From contig NZ_JAQSDO010000009.1 in assembly GCF_029945965.1 (NCBI RefSeq), forward strand, positions 1 to 58,535: a stretch of DNA of 58,535 bases. Direction: 5' to 3'. This stretch comes from Thermomonas sp. (GTDB lineage Bacteria > Pseudomonadota > Gammaproteobacteria > Xanthomonadales > Xanthomonadaceae). The notes under the pieces are model-generated. The model was not told the DNA's origin, did not search any database, and worked only from the letters and a program-made list of their open reading frames with translations. A program made the position numbers and the translations under genes. Position 1 is the stretch's first letter; each line of letters starts with the position of its first letter. Shown piece by piece: positions 1 to 12,147 of this stretch.

Positions 1-154
1 ACAGCATTGCACACAACACCCCGAAGCCAAGCCTCGCCATGACAGACGCGGAGCGCCGCCTGTTCAGGGAGCAGTCCGTCAATTGATACGGAGCGAGGAT
101 CCGAGCCGGGTGCAGGCCATCCGGACGATCCATTCATATCCTTAGGAGTTTTCC

Positions 155-502
155 ATGAAATCGAAGATTAATGTTTTTTTTGCGTCGGCCGTGCTTTCCA
201 TGAGCGCTACTGGATTTGCCATTGCTGCGATTGACGCTCCAGCCGGCGCCCAGAACACGGGCACGGTGACTGCCACAACGAGGCTGACAGCCGGTGAAGT
301 GCGCAAGGTGGACCTTGAACAGAGCAAACTGACCATCAAACATGAGGCACTCGAGAACCTGGGCATGCCTGGCATGACAATGGTGTTCAAGGTTCCGGAA
401 GCCACACTGCTCCAGGGCCTCAAGCAAGGCGACAAAATCCTGTTCCGAGCTGAAAAAGGCGAAGCAGGCTTCACAGTCGTGGCGCTTGAGCAAGCCAAGT
501 AA
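155..502 (+). CDS. cusF: CusF-like periplasmic copper/silver-binding protein
   Basis: Small exported metallochaperone of the CusF family (115 residues), expected to bind Cu(I)/Ag(I) in the periplasm and pass it to an RND efflux pump. A signal peptide covers about residues 1-24. The mature part carries the CusF loop: His63, then MPGMTM at 71-76. Relative to E. coli CusF, His, Met and Met are kept (H63, M74, M76), but the cation-pi tryptophan is replaced by Met71. The start is backed by TAGGAG just upstream. The gene stands apart from the cus operon at 5770-11836, back-to-tail with the mer genes, so it may have arrived separately. Family call is firm; the exact metal is inferred. Confidence 0.85.
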   Translation: MKSKINVFFASAVLSMSATGFAIAAIDAPAGAQNTGTVTATTRLTAGEVRKVDLEQSKLTIKHEALENLGMPGMTMVFKVPEATLLQGLKQGDKILFRAEKGEAGFTVVALEQAK

Positions 503-677
503 GGCAATGGGTCCGGGAGACAACGATTGGCCATCGACTCAAGCGTACTTCGATCTAGCCTGACCCAAAGGTGGAGAACGGCTACCCGCGGTATGTCTTG
601 AGCGCAAGCTGCGCATCCCCTTCCTGTTGCGCTGATTCAACCTGTCCGATCCGGCTATAGAAGAGGCAGGTGCAACT

Positions 678-3108
<2,431 letters not shown>

Positions 3109-3123
3109 GGTGGGCTCCTGTGG

Positions 3124-3474
3124 TCAATAAAAAAGTGGTGCGATGTACGGGAATCCGAACGCGACCAGCACCAGCGCGGCAACGACCCAGAAAAGGAACT
3201 TGTAGATCGCTCGTATCTTGGGAATCGCGCACACGTCTCCCGGTTTACAGGCTTGCGCCGGACGGAAGATGCGCCGCCAGGCGAAAAACATGGCCACCAG
3301 TGCCACGCCAATGAAAACGGGACTGTAGGGTTCCAGCGCCGTCAGGTTGCCGATCCATGCTCCGCTAAATCCCAGGATGATCAGCACCAGCGGCCCAAGG
3401 CAGCAGGTGGACGCGAGGATGGCGGCCAGCCCTCCAGTGAAGAGCGTCCCGCGCCCATTTTGCGGTTCAGCCAT
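3124..3474 (-). CDS. merT: Mercuric ion transport protein MerT
   Basis: Inner-membrane protein of three helices moving Hg(II) from MerP into the cytoplasm for reduction by MerA. The open frame extends up to 3540, but that part overlaps the promoter. The ATG at 3472-3474 (MAEPQNGRG), preceded by AAAGGAAA, gives the family length of 116 residues. The cysteine pair in the first helix (STCCLGP) and the cytoplasmic-loop pair around ACKPGDVCA are present. It is the first gene of the operon, 36 bases from the -10 box. Confidence 0.97.
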   Translation of the reverse strand: MAEPQNGRGTLFTGGLAAILASTCCLGPLVLIILGFSGAWIGNLTALEPYSPVFIGVALVAMFFAWRRIFRPAQACKPGDVCAIPKIRAIYKFLFWVVAALVLVAFGFPYIAPLFY

Positions 3475-3509
3475 GTGCGTTTCCTTTCGAATCTGAATGG
3501 GATGGCGTA

Positions 3510-3540
3510 AGCTTACTTCCGTAGTCATGTACGGAGTCAA
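3510..3540 (-). promoter_or_regulatory. mer operator-promoter with 19-bp spacer
   Basis: On the minus strand -35 TTGACT (3535-3540) and -10 TAAGCT (3510-3515) are separated by 19 bp (3516-3534), the over-long spacer that is the hallmark of MerR-regulated promoters. The spacer holds the MerR dyad CCGTACATGACTACGG (3519-3534), matching the classical CCGTAC-N4-GTACGG except for one base in the right arm. merR starts six bases beyond on the other strand, so MerR should control both directions. Confidence 0.9.
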
Positions 3541-3545
3541 GCGAT

Positions 3546-4001
3546 ATGAAAAGCGAGTTGGAGAATCTGACCATCGGCGTTTTTGCCAGGGCGGCCGGGG
3601 TCAACGTGGAGACCATCCGGTTCTATCAGCGCAAGGGGTTGTTGCCAGAGCCGGACAAGCCTTATGGCAGCATCCGCCGCTATGGCGAGGCGGATGTCAC
3701 ACGGGTGCGGTTCGTGAAATCAGCCCAGCGGCTGGGTTTCAGTCTGGATGAAATTGCCGAACTACTGCGATTGGAAGATGGTGCGCATTGCTCGGAAGCC
3801 AGTAGCCTGGCCGAGCGCAAGCTCACGGATGCGCGCGCGAGAATGACCGACTTGGCGCGCATGGAGACCGTGCTGTCTGAGTTGGTGTGTGCCTGCCATG
3901 CGCGCAAGGGGAACGTTTCCTGCCCTCTGATCGCGTCGCTGCAAGACGGAACGAAGCTCGCTGAGTCGGCGCGGGGGAGTCACGGGTTGGCTACGCCTTA
4001 A
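3546..4001 (+). CDS. merR: Mercury-responsive transcriptional regulator MerR
   Basis: MerR-type dimeric regulator that represses mer without Hg(II) and twists the 19-bp spacer to activate with it. It has 151 residues: an N-terminal winged helix-turn-helix ([19 protein letters not shown], about 10-28), the coiled dimer helix, and the Hg ligands Cys82, Cys117 and Cys126 ([10 protein letters not shown] and SCPLI), all in the classical places. It is divergent from merT with the operator between. The C-terminal tail is a few residues longer than in the Tn21/Tn501 proteins. Confidence 0.97.
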   Translation: MKSELENLTIGVFARAAGVNVETIRFYQRKGLLPEPDKPYGSIRRYGEADVTRVRFVKSAQRLGFSLDEIAELLRLEDGAHCSEASSLAERKLTDARARMTDLARMETVLSELVCACHARKGNVSCPLIASLQDGTKLAESARGSHGLATP

Positions 4002-4147
4002 TGTGCTTTATTTCGGTTTTCTGAGACGCCCCATATTTACTCTTTTAAATCAATAGCTTAGGTTAATTTTTTCGAATTTTTCAGAAATCACGGCCACTCC
4101 TCGGATGTGCGTAGCGACAATTGGAGCCACAAAGGCAGAACGACATC

Positions 4148-4323
4148 ATGCAACGAGAAGAACAGCATCTGGCTGGCGTGGGTATGAACCACGACCAAAA
4201 CGCGGGGCACGGCCACCAGGGCAGGCCCATCAATTCAATGAAACTGCTGAGCCCGTTCGTACTGCGGAGCAAAACGAGTACACCTACCCAATGCACCCGC
4301 AGGTCCATCAGATCGGGACGCGG
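4148..4323 (+). pseudogene. Remnant of a metal-transporting P-type ATPase N-terminus
   Basis: Two short stretches in different frames look like the His-rich head of a Cu/Ag P1B-ATPase. The first, from the ATG at 4148, reads MQREEQHLAG then MNHDQNAGHGHQG and KLLSPF. After a frameshift near 4250 the second reads EYTYPMHPQVHQIG, a degraded heavy-metal-binding domain whose usual YTCPMHPE has lost its Cys to Tyr. Similarity stops near 4320, where it meets the next gene. Compare the intact YTCPMHPEI in the ATPase at 58075. It probably marks a deletion junction. Confidence 0.6.
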
Positions 4324-4341
4324 ATTGAAACAGAGTTCGTC

Positions 4342-5022
4342 ATGCGCCGAAAAATGAAAACAGACGCCCATCTGGATCCCGCCCTTGACGCCCGGCGTCG
4401 CTTGGGCACTCTCCTGTTCACGGTACCCAAGCTGTTGAACCGACACTTGCAGCCGGTACTCGGCTGGCGACGCTTTGTCCTCATTCCGAAACTCTTCGCT
4501 CTCGCAGGAACTTACAAGAAGCAATTCTCGAAGCCAGGCGACGACGCGCAACTGCGGCGGGTGAAAGACACTTTCCTGCTGGTTGGCGTCCTGTATAACG
4601 AACTGGTGAAGGCTCAGGGCGCCGAGCGGGCACTCTCCACAACCCAGTCCTTTCTGCACGACCTGGGATGTGCCGTCCAGCGGAAGGCGTACTTCCCGCC
4701 TGGCGGAAAGGCACGAACTTGGGATTTCTTCCACGATGCGCACGAAACGCAGATGCGGGAAGGTTTCATCAGTACCAACGAGAACGACGGCATCCAACGC
4801 TCGGACTCCCGGGTCACGCTCGACATCGTCCGGTGTCGGTTCCACGAATGTTTCAGGGACATGGGCAATCCGGCGATCACCCTGGCATTCTGCCGTTCAG
4901 ACGAAACGGTTTTCAACGAATATTCGCCGATCATGCGCTTTCACCGCGGCGACTCTCCAGTCAACACGATTGCGAGAGGCGCGCCACGGTGTACGTTTAT
5001 CTACGAACGGGTGTCGACCTGA
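4342..5022 (+). CDS. L-2-amino-thiazoline-4-carboxylic acid hydrolase-like protein
   Basis: The C-terminal half fits the ATC-hydrolase family (Pfam ATC_hydrolase): CRFHECFRDMGNP, then a FCRSDETVF block, then MRFHRGDS and a terminal TIARGAPRCTFIY, matching the family order of CrYaEmyrelG, CnrD and GaefCdFrY. The named family member opens the thiazoline ring to S-carbamoyl-cysteine; most members have no proven role. The start is uncertain: the frame is open from 4105, but residues before 4342 derive from an ATPase remnant. ATGs at 4342 and 4354 are candidates, neither with a good ribosome site. The chosen product has 226 residues. It sits alone between mer and cus operons, on the same strand as cus. 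Confidence 0.65.
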   Translation: MRRKMKTDAHLDPALDARRRLGTLLFTVPKLLNRHLQPVLGWRRFVLIPKLFALAGTYKKQFSKPGDDAQLRRVKDTFLLVGVLYNELVKAQGAERALSTTQSFLHDLGCAVQRKAYFPPGGKARTWDFFHDAHETQMREGFISTNENDGIQRSDSRVTLDIVRCRFHECFRDMGNPAITLAFCRSDETVFNEYSPIMRFHRGDSPVNTIARGAPRCTFIYERVST

Positions 5023-5293
5023 AGCCGACGGGCTCGGACTATTTCAGCGCCAGTGTGAGTCTGACTTGCGGTAAGTCAATTGGCCGTCTGCTGAAGGCGT
5101 AGAAAATCTAAAAAAGATGAATGTGCTTACCCTGTGCGCGGGTTGGACCGGCTTCAACAAGCGCGCATGGCTATCGCAAGCTCAACTTAGGTTCAGACTA
5201 ATATGCTAGGGCTGGCATCGGTTTTCGGGCAACAATCGCCGAAGGCGGAACTTTCGAGCGATCCACCGGTCACATGTCTCTTAAACTCAAGCA

Positions 5294-5692
5294 ATGATCC
5301 GAAACCGCCACCAACGTCTGATCACAGTGCTCTTCGCACTGGTTAGCCTGCTGTTCATGCAGCTGGCGGTGGCTGGCTACATCTGCCCCGGTTCTGGATC
5401 AAAAATCGCTGAAGCGGCCGCCATGGCCGAGGCCGGCATGTCCTGCGCCGAATCCATGCCGCTCAATATGGACGATCAGCAACCCAACCTGTGCCAGGCA
5501 CATTGCCAAGCGGGTCATCAGTCGGCCGACAAGCATGAGCTGTCCTCCCCCGTTGCCATCAGCGCTTTGCCTGCCAACTTCAGTTTGCAGATCGCCCTCC
5601 CCGTGTTTTCTGAAGCGCCGCTGCAGGCGCCTCATCTGCAGCGCACCACCGCTCCCCCTGTCGCCATCCGGAACTGCTGCTTCCGCCTCTGA
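5294..5692 (+). CDS. Exported Cys/His/Met-containing protein ahead of the copper efflux operon
   Basis: Unrecognised small protein of 132 residues. It has a signal peptide (about 1-27, core LITVLFALVSLLFMQLAVA) and a mature region with GYICPGSG, MSCAESM and a LCQAHCQAGHQS cluster, suggesting metal binding, and ends NCCFRL. It lies 77 bases upstream of the TolC-type gene and probably shares its transcript. Proteins of this kind often lead copper efflux operons in betaproteobacteria. The same architecture (signal peptide, few Cys, no domain) recurs at 29517. Function is not known; a periplasmic copper-binding or sensing role is only a guess. Confidence 0.7.
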   Translation: MIRNRHQRLITVLFALVSLLFMQLAVAGYICPGSGSKIAEAAAMAEAGMSCAESMPLNMDDQQPNLCQAHCQAGHQSADKHELSSPVAISALPANFSLQIALPVFSEAPLQAPHLQRTTAPPVAIRNCCFRL

Positions 5693-5769
5693 CCTCCCGG
5701 ACCACCTGGCTCCTGTCTGATGCACCTCCCCGTGCATCGGCAGGTCGTTGTTCGTGCTCTGGAGGTTTT

Positions 5770-7056
5770 ATGTCTATTTTTTTTCCGATTTCTCGGATCA
5801 CGGCTGCCGCCTGGATGGTGGCCATGGCTTCTGCGTCGTGGGCTGCTGAGCCCTTGACCCTGATCGAGGCGCAGCGCCTTGCCGCCGGTCGATCCCAGCA
5901 ATTGGTCGCCCAAGGGGCGCTCACAGCCGCTGCTCGAGAACAGGCCGTAGCGGCTGGCCAGCTCCCCGACCCGGTGCTCAAGTTCGGCATCGACAACCTG
6001 CCGGCCGACGGCGCGGACCGCGGCAGCCTGACACGCGATTTCATGACCATGCGCCGAATCGGCGTGATGCAAGAAATCACTCGCTCCGAAAAACGCCAGC
6101 TGCGGTCGGAGCGTTTTGAACGCGACGCGCAGCGGGTGCAGGCGCAGCGCCAGCTGACGCTGGCGAACCTCCAGCGCGACACCGCGCTGGCCTGGTTGGA
6201 CCGGTATTACACCCAAGCCATGCGCGAGCTGGTGCAGCAACAGCTCGAAGAAACCCGGCTGCAGGTGCAAGCAGCCGACATCGCCTTTCGCGCCGGCCGG
6301 GGGAGCCAGTCCGACGTGTTCGCCGCCCGTAGCGCGGTGATCCAGCTGGAGGACCGGGTCAGCCAGATTGGCCGGCAGTCACGCAACGCCGGCCTGATGC
6401 TAGCCCGTTGGGTGGGCACGACAGATGCGGATCGACCGCTCTCCGGCTCTCCGCCCTGGCAAACCACCTCACTCCAGATTGGGGTTTCAAGCGAGCACAT
6501 CAAGCAGCACCCTGATCTGCTCGCGATAAGTGCAGAAATTGACACTGTGGAAACCGATGCACGGCTGGCCCAAGCGAACAAACAAGCCGACTGGAGCGTC
6601 GAAGCCAGCTACGCCCAGCGCGGTCCGACTTACTCCAACATGATTTCCATCGGCGTCTCCATCCCATTGCAGTGGGATCAGAAGAACCGCCAGAACCGCG
6701 AGCTGGCCGCCAAGCTGGCCTTGGTCGACGAAGCCAAGGCCCGCTACGAAGACATGCTGCGTAACCATGAAGCCGAGGTGCGTGGCTGGCTGAATGACTG
6801 GCAAACGGGCAAGGACCGGGTCGCCCGGTACCGAAATGAGCTGATACCGACAGCCCGGCAGCGCACCGAGGCCGCACTGACCAGCTACCGCACGGGGAAA
6901 AGCGACCTGGCCGGAGCATTGGCCGCGCGCCGAGATGAGCTCGACACCCATATGCAGACCCTGACGCTGGAAATGGAAACCGCACGTTCCTGGGCCCAGC
7001 TCAATTTTCTCCTCCCCGAACACAGCATGCCGGCACAAGCCAAGGAACAGCCATGA
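5770..7056 (+). CDS. cusC: TolC-family outer membrane channel of a copper/silver efflux system (CusC-like)
   Basis: Outer membrane factor that forms the exit duct of the tripartite efflux pump. It has 428 residues with a signal peptide (about 1-25, ending SWA-AEP) and the OEP alpha-barrel repeats: LTLIEAQRLAAGRS at the start of repeat one and RNHEAEVRGWLNDWQ in the long C-terminal helices. Unlike E. coli CusC there is no lipobox cysteine, so it is probably not lipidated. GGAGG lies just upstream of the ATG. Its stop overlaps the adaptor start by four bases (ATGA), giving translational coupling in the order channel-adaptor-pump. The copper/silver call rests on the downstream pump. Confidence 0.88.
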   Translation: MSIFFPISRITAAAWMVAMASASWAAEPLTLIEAQRLAAGRSQQLVAQGALTAAAREQAVAAGQLPDPVLKFGIDNLPADGADRGSLTRDFMTMRRIGVMQEITRSEKRQLRSERFERDAQRVQAQRQLTLANLQRDTALAWLDRYYTQAMRELVQQQLEETRLQVQAADIAFRAGRGSQSDVFAARSAVIQLEDRVSQIGRQSRNAGLMLARWVGTTDADRPLSGSPPWQTTSLQIGVSSEHIKQHPDLLAISAEIDTVETDARLAQANKQADWSVEASYAQRGPTYSNMISIGVSIPLQWDQKNRQNRELAAKLALVDEAKARYEDMLRNHEAEVRGWLNDWQTGKDRVARYRNELIPTARQRTEAALTSYRTGKSDLAGALAARRDELDTHMQTLTLEMETARSWAQLNFLLPEHSMPAQAKEQP

Positions 7057-8693
7057 ACAAGAAATACCTTATTGCAGCGCTGATCGCTGCCGGTGTACTG
7101 GGCGCTGCAGGCTATGGCCTGTACGTCCTGGGCATGAAAAACGGCGGAAGTATGGCCGCCACCGCCATTCCAGGTGAAGCGTCGCCGACCCTAGCGGCGA
7201 CACCTACAGCTGGACCCCAGAGCGTCGCCGAGGGCGAGGAAGCCACCCGCCGCCACATCAGCGCAGGTCTCAAAGCGGGTGATACCGATCCTGCCAGCGG
7301 GCGCAAAATTCTGTACTACCAAGACCCTATGATGCCGGGCAGCAAGTTCGACAAACCCGCCAAGTCCCCGTTCATGGACATGATGCTGGTGCCGGTCTAT
7401 GCAGACAGCGATTCCGACCAAGGTAAGGTCACCGTTAGCTCCCGGATTCAGCAAAACCTGGGGGTGCGCACCGCAGTGGTCACCGAAGGCACGCTGTCGC
7501 CTCAAGTCTCTGCGGTCGGCAACATTGCCTTCAACGAACGCAACCAGGCCACGGTGCAGGCCCGGGCGACCGGCTATGTCGAGCGCTTGCATGTGCGAGC
7601 TACGCTGGATCCGGTGGCCAAAGGTCAGCCTTTGGTGGACCTGTATGTTCCAGACTGGGTGGCGGCTCAGGAGGAATTTTTGTCCCTGAAACGCATGCAG
7701 GGTAATGACCTCGGTTCGCTGGTGGACGGCGCCCGCCAGCGTATGCGGCAGGTCGGCATGAGCGACGAGCAAATCCGCCTGGTGGAGACCAGCGGGAAAA
7801 CGCAGGCTCGCACCACGATTACTGCGCCCTTGGGCGGCGTGGTGGTCGAACTGTTGGTACGCGAGGGCATGACGGTGTCGCCGGGAATGACTCTGTTCCG
7901 CATCAATGGGCTTTCTACCGTATGGGCCAACGCCGAGGTACCCGAGAGCCAGGCGGGGCTGCTGCGCCCGGGTGCCAAGGTGCAAGCCCGCAGTCCGGCC
8001 GTACCCGGAACGACCTTCGAAGGCAGGGTGCAAGCCATCCTGCCGGACGTCAACGCGGCGACACGCACGATCAAAGCTAGATTGGAACTGGCGAACCCGG
8101 GCTCTCGCCTCGTACCTGGCATGTTCGTGACCATGCAGTTCATGGATATGCGGATGGAGAAATCCTTGCTGGCCCCTACAGAAGCCGTCATTCAGACCGG
8201 CAAACGCACGGTCGTGATGCTGGCCGAGGAGAACGGGCGCTTTCGACCGGTTGATGTCGAAACTGGTATTGAAAGCGGTGGCCAGACGGAAATCAAGCGC
8301 GGCCTGCAGACGGGCCAGCGGGTGGTGGTGTCGTCGCAGTTCCTGATCGACTCGGAAGCAAGCCTCAAAGGCGTGGAGGCCCGGCTCAACGAGGTGCCGA
8401 AACCCCCTGCCCCAGGCAGCGCACCACGACATACAGGTCAAGCCAAGATCGACGCCATTAGCAATGACGCAATCACTCTATCCCACGGGCCAATCCCGGC
8501 CCTTAAATGGGGAGCGATGAGCATGGACTTTAAGGCACCTCCGCCCCAAGAGCTACCGCGGAACTTGTCAGCTGGCGATACCGTTAATTTTGAGTTCTAC
8601 ATCGACCCGGAAGGTCTGCCTCAGCTCACCCGGGTGTCGCCTTCGGGTACTGAAACCGCTGCAACGCCAGCGGCCTCGAGGAGCACAAAGTGA
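7053..8693 (+). CDS. cusB: CusB-like membrane fusion protein with fused CusF domain
   Basis: Periplasmic adaptor linking pump and channel. Its 546 residues contain an N-terminal membrane anchor (about 5-27), a heavy-metal-binding domain at about 87-116 ([11 protein letters not shown] then [12 protein letters not shown], the Met-rich variant of YxCPMHP), the lipoyl/barrel adaptor core ([12 protein letters not shown] to [11 protein letters not shown]), and a C-terminal CusF-like domain of about 75 residues. That last domain has the complete copper site: His, Trp, Met, Met in [15 protein letters not shown]. The gene thus combines adaptor and metallochaperone in one chain. It overlaps the channel gene by ATGA and the pump gene by GTGA. 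Confidence 0.93.
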   Translation: MNKKYLIAALIAAGVLGAAGYGLYVLGMKNGGSMAATAIPGEASPTLAATPTAGPQSVAEGEEATRRHISAGLKAGDTDPASGRKILYYQDPMMPGSKFDKPAKSPFMDMMLVPVYADSDSDQGKVTVSSRIQQNLGVRTAVVTEGTLSPQVSAVGNIAFNERNQATVQARATGYVERLHVRATLDPVAKGQPLVDLYVPDWVAAQEEFLSLKRMQGNDLGSLVDGARQRMRQVGMSDEQIRLVETSGKTQARTTITAPLGGVVVELLVREGMTVSPGMTLFRINGLSTVWANAEVPESQAGLLRPGAKVQARSPAVPGTTFEGRVQAILPDVNAATRTIKARLELANPGSRLVPGMFVTMQFMDMRMEKSLLAPTEAVIQTGKRTVVMLAEENGRFRPVDVETGIESGGQTEIKRGLQTGQRVVVSSQFLIDSEASLKGVEARLNEVPKPPAPGSAPRHTGQAKIDAISNDAITLSHGPIPALKWGAMSMDFKAPPPQELPRNLSAGDTVNFEFYIDPEGLPQLTRVSPSGTETAATPAASRSTK

Positions 8694-11600
8694 TCGCCCG
8701 GCTAATTCGCTGGTCCGTTGGCAACCGCTTCCTGGTGCTGCTGGCCACGCTGATGATCGCGGCTTGGGGCGTGTACTCGGTGATGAGAACGCCGCTGGAC
8801 GCCTTGCCGGACCTGTCGGATGTGCAGGTCATCATCCGCACGACCTATCCCGGCCAGGCGCCGCGCATTGTCGAAAACCAGGTCACCTACCCGCTGACCA
8901 CCACCATGCTGTCGGTGCCGGGGGCCAAAACGGTGCGCGGCTATTCCTTCTTTGGCGATTCCTATGTCTATGTACTATTCGAAGATGGCACCGACCTCTA
9001 CTGGGCGCGCTCCCGGGTATTGGAGTACCTGAACCAAGTCCAGTCACGCCTGCCGGCGGCGGCCAAGGCCTCGCTGGGACCGGATGCTACCGGCGTTGGC
9101 TGGATCTACCAGTACGCCCTGATTGACCGCAGCGGTAAGCAGGATGCCGGGCAGCTGCGAGCGCTGCAGGACTGGTTCCTCAAGTACGAGCTCAAAACCG
9201 TGCCCAATGTGGCCGAGGTCGCCTCGATCGGCGGGATGGTGCGCCAGTATCAGATCGTGCTAGACCCGGACAAGCTAGCCGCCTATGCGATTCCGCATAC
9301 CAGGGTGGTCGAAGCCATCCAGAAGGCCAACCAGGAAGCCGGCGGTTCGGTGCTGGAGCTGGGCGAGGCCGAGTACATGGTGCGAGCCTCGGGCTACCTG
9401 CAGAGCCTGGAAGACTTCCGCTCCGTTCCGCTCATGACCTCGGCGGCCGGCATCCCAGTGCGCCTGGGCGACGTGGCCCGCATCCAGATCGGCCCCGAAA
9501 TGCGCCGTGGCATTGGCGAGCTGGACGGTGAAGGTGAAGCCGTCGGCGGCGTGATCATCATGCGTTCCGGCAAAAACGCGCTGGAGACCATCGCCGCCGT
9601 CAAGGCCAAGCTCCAGACCCTGCAGGCCAGCCTGCCCAAGGGTATTGAAATCGTGCCGACTTACGATCGATCGGGCCTGATCGAACGGGCCGTGGACAAC
9701 CTCACCTTCAAGCTGCTGGAGGAGTTTCTGGTCGTGGCGGTGGTGTGCTTCATCTTCCTGTTCCACCTGCGCTCGGCGTTCGTTGCGATCATCTCGCTGC
9801 CGCTCGGAATCTTGGCCGCCTTTATCGTGATGCATTACCAGGGCGTCAACGCCAACATCATGTCGCTGGGCGGCATCGCGATTGCCATCGGTGCCATGGT
9901 GGACGCTGCCGTTGTGATGATCGAGAACGCCCATAAACATCTTGAGCATTGGGGCCGCGATCACCCGGGCGAAACGCTGCATGGCGAGGCGCGCTGGCGG
10001 GTCATTGGCGACGCGGCGGCTGAAGTCGGGCCGGCGCTGTTTTTCTCGCTGCTGATCATCACCTTGTCGTTTATTCCGGTGTTCACGCTGGAGGCCCAGG
10101 AAGGACGGCTATTCTCGCCACTGGCGTTTACCAAGACCTATGCCATGGCGGCGGCGGCCGGGCTGTCGGTGACCTTGATTCCCGTGCTGATGGGCTACCT
10201 GATCCGCGGCCGCATTCCCGATGAAAAGTCCAATCCCCTGAACCGCCTGCTGATTGCCATCTATCGGCCAATGCTGGAGGTGGTACTTCGCGCGCCCAAG
10301 CTCACCTTGCTGGCGGCAGGCGTCGTTTTGGTCATCAGCCTTTGGCCGCTACAGCATATCGGCGGCGAGTTCATGCCAAGGCTGGACGAAGGAGATCTGC
10401 TCTACATGCCCTCTGCGCTGCCGGGTCTGTCGGCCGGCAAGGCCGGTGAGCTGCTGCAGCAGACCGATCGGCTAATCAAGACCGTGCCCGAAGTCGCCAG
10501 CGTATACGGCAAAGCCGGCCGCGCCGAAACCGCGACCGACCCTGCGCCCATGGAGATGTTTGAGACCACCATCCAGTTCAAGCCACGCGATCAATGGCGA
10601 ACTGGCATGACGCAAGACAAACTGGTGGAGGAACTGGACCGCATCGTCAAAGTGCCCGGTCTGTCCAATATCTGGGTGCCGCCCATACGCAACCGCATCG
10701 ACATGCTGGCCACCGGCATCAAGAGCCCGGTGGGCGTCAAGGTGGCGGGGACCGATCTGATCACAATAGACCGCCTGACTGGCGAGATCGAGCGGGCGCT
10801 CAAAGACGTTCCCGGCGTCACGAGCGCCTTGGCCGAGCGCCTGACCGGCGGTCGCTACATCGATGTCAATATCAAGCGCGATGCGGCATCACGCTTTGGT
10901 CTCAACATTGCCGACGTGCAATCGGTCATCAGCACAGCAGTAGGCGGCGAGAACATTGGTGAGACTATCGAGGGTCTGCAGCGCTTCCCGATCAATATGC
11001 GCTATCCCCGTGAAATCCGGGATTCTTTGGAGAAGCTGCGCAGCCTGCCCTTTGTAACCGAACGCGGCCAGCGATTGGTGCTGTCTGATGTGGCCGACGT
11101 CCGCATCACGGATGGCCCGCCCATGCTGCGTAGCGAGAACGCGCGCCTGTCCGGCTGGGTGTATGTCGATATTCGCGGCCGCGATTTGCGCTCTGCCGTG
11201 CAAGACATGCAAAAAGCCGTCAACGAGAAGGTCAAGCTGCCGCCAGGCTATTCTGTCTCCTGGTCGGGACAGTTTGAGTTCCTTGAGCGCGCGACGGCCA
11301 AGCTCAAGGTGGTGGTACCTTTCACCCTGCTCATCATCTTCGTTCTCCTTTATCTGACTTTCAAGCGATTCGATGAAGCGTTCCTGATCATGGCCACGCT
11401 GCCGTTTGCTCTGGTGGGCGGCATCTGGTTACTGTACATCCTGAGCTACAACCTGTCGGTGGCCGGCGCGGTAGGGTTTATCGCCCTAGCCGGAGTATCT
11501 GCAGAGTTTGGGGTGATCATGCTGCTGTACCTGAAGACAGCGTGGGATGACAAGCTGAAACAAGGCAAGACCAGCACCGCCGATTTGTTGGAGGCCATCC

Positions 11601-11836
11601 GGGAAGGCGCCGTGTTACGGGTGCGCCCCAAGGCGATGACAGTAGCAGTCATCCTGGCGGGCCTTTTCCCCATCATGTGGGGCACTGGGACGGGTTCCGA
11701 GGTCATGCAGCGAATTGCGGCGCCCATGGTCGGAGGCATGATCACTGCGCCGCTTCTTTCGATGTTTGTGATACCGGCTGTCTATTTTTTAATGCGTCAG
11801 AGGCGTGGACAATCTGGTCGGATAGATGCTTCATAG
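8690..11836 (+). CDS. cusA: Heavy-metal efflux RND pump, CusA/SilA type
   Basis: Inner-membrane proton-driven pump (1048 residues, usual HME-RND length) exporting Cu(I)/Ag(I). The start is a GTG overlapping the adaptor stop. The N-terminus [17 protein letters not shown] is the first helix, followed by the porter domain ([19 protein letters not shown]). TM4 reads [19 protein letters not shown] (near residue 405), the version typical of monovalent Cu/Ag pumps (HME4) rather than Czc-type divalent pumps. Twelve helices are apparent, in two groups of six each after a periplasmic loop. It is the last gene of the efflux operon. Confidence 0.95.
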   Translation: MIARLIRWSVGNRFLVLLATLMIAAWGVYSVMRTPLDALPDLSDVQVIIRTTYPGQAPRIVENQVTYPLTTTMLSVPGAKTVRGYSFFGDSYVYVLFEDGTDLYWARSRVLEYLNQVQSRLPAAAKASLGPDATGVGWIYQYALIDRSGKQDAGQLRALQDWFLKYELKTVPNVAEVASIGGMVRQYQIVLDPDKLAAYAIPHTRVVEAIQKANQEAGGSVLELGEAEYMVRASGYLQSLEDFRSVPLMTSAAGIPVRLGDVARIQIGPEMRRGIGELDGEGEAVGGVIIMRSGKNALETIAAVKAKLQTLQASLPKGIEIVPTYDRSGLIERAVDNLTFKLLEEFLVVAVVCFIFLFHLRSAFVAIISLPLGILAAFIVMHYQGVNANIMSLGGIAIAIGAMVDAAVVMIENAHKHLEHWGRDHPGETLHGEARWRVIGDAAAEVGPALFFSLLIITLSFIPVFTLEAQEGRLFSPLAFTKTYAMAAAAGLSVTLIPVLMGYLIRGRIPDEKSNPLNRLLIAIYRPMLEVVLRAPKLTLLAAGVVLVISLWPLQHIGGEFMPRLDEGDLLYMPSALPGLSAGKAGELLQQTDRLIKTVPEVASVYGKAGRAETATDPAPMEMFETTIQFKPRDQWRTGMTQDKLVEELDRIVKVPGLSNIWVPPIRNRIDMLATGIKSPVGVKVAGTDLITIDRLTGEIERALKDVPGVTSALAERLTGGRYIDVNIKRDAASRFGLNIADVQSVISTAVGGENIGETIEGLQRFPINMRYPREIRDSLEKLRSLPFVTERGQRLVLSDVADVRITDGPPMLRSENARLSGWVYVDIRGRDLRSAVQDMQKAVNEKVKLPPGYSVSWSGQFEFLERATAKLKVVVPFTLLIIFVLLYLTFKRFDEAFLIMATLPFALVGGIWLLYILSYNLSVAGAVGFIALAGVSAEFGVIMLLYLKTAWDDKLKQGKTSTADLLEAIREGAVLRVRPKAMTVAVILAGLFPIMWGTGTGSEVMQRIAAPMVGGMITAPLLSMFVIPAVYFLMRQRRGQSGRIDAS

Positions 11837-11871
11837 TAAGTCCTTGCCTAATAGATTGTTACATTGCGACT

Positions 11872-12084
11872 ATGCCCGCTAAAGATCCTCTTCAAACTTT
11901 GCGCACCGCCATTGATGCCGAACGCTTGGCAAACTTGAAGCGTATAACAGCTTTGAAAACTCTCTGCGATTCCATGGTGGCTTACCAGAATGGGACAGGC
12001 CCGGCACCGACAACTGAAGATTTCGAAGCTTGGCGTGCTCTAGTAGACGAAGCAATCCGAAGGCGCGAGGCGGGCCTATCCTAG
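11872..12084 (+). CDS. Small hypothetical protein
   Basis: Possible 70-residue cytoplasmic protein starting MPAKDPLQTLRTAID, charged and probably helical, with no signal peptide, membrane segment or motif that I recognise. The same frame is open upstream into the end of cusA, but that part is not protein-like, so the ATG at 11872 is chosen; the ribosome site is poor. It lies 35 bases after cusA where the base composition drops, and may belong to the acquired low-GC piece rather than the copper operon. Confidence 0.45.
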   Translation: MPAKDPLQTLRTAIDAERLANLKRITALKTLCDSMVAYQNGTGPAPTTEDFEAWRALVDEAIRRREAGLS

Positions 12085-12147
12085 TGAGTGATAGGCTGAT
12101 AGGAACTTCAATGTGCTTGGTTATCCCCGATCACAAACGAAAATTGT

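Noticed and set aside
1..40. Possible minus-strand gene start at 40 (MARLGFGVLCAML) running off the left edge
   Set aside because: It looks like the beginning of a signal peptide, but there is no ribosome site and only 13 codons are visible.
7191..8441. Long open frame antisense to cusB (416 codons)
   Set aside because: GC-rich coding DNA often leaves the opposite strand open; the sense strand has a clear CusB-like protein and the antisense product has no recognisable domain.
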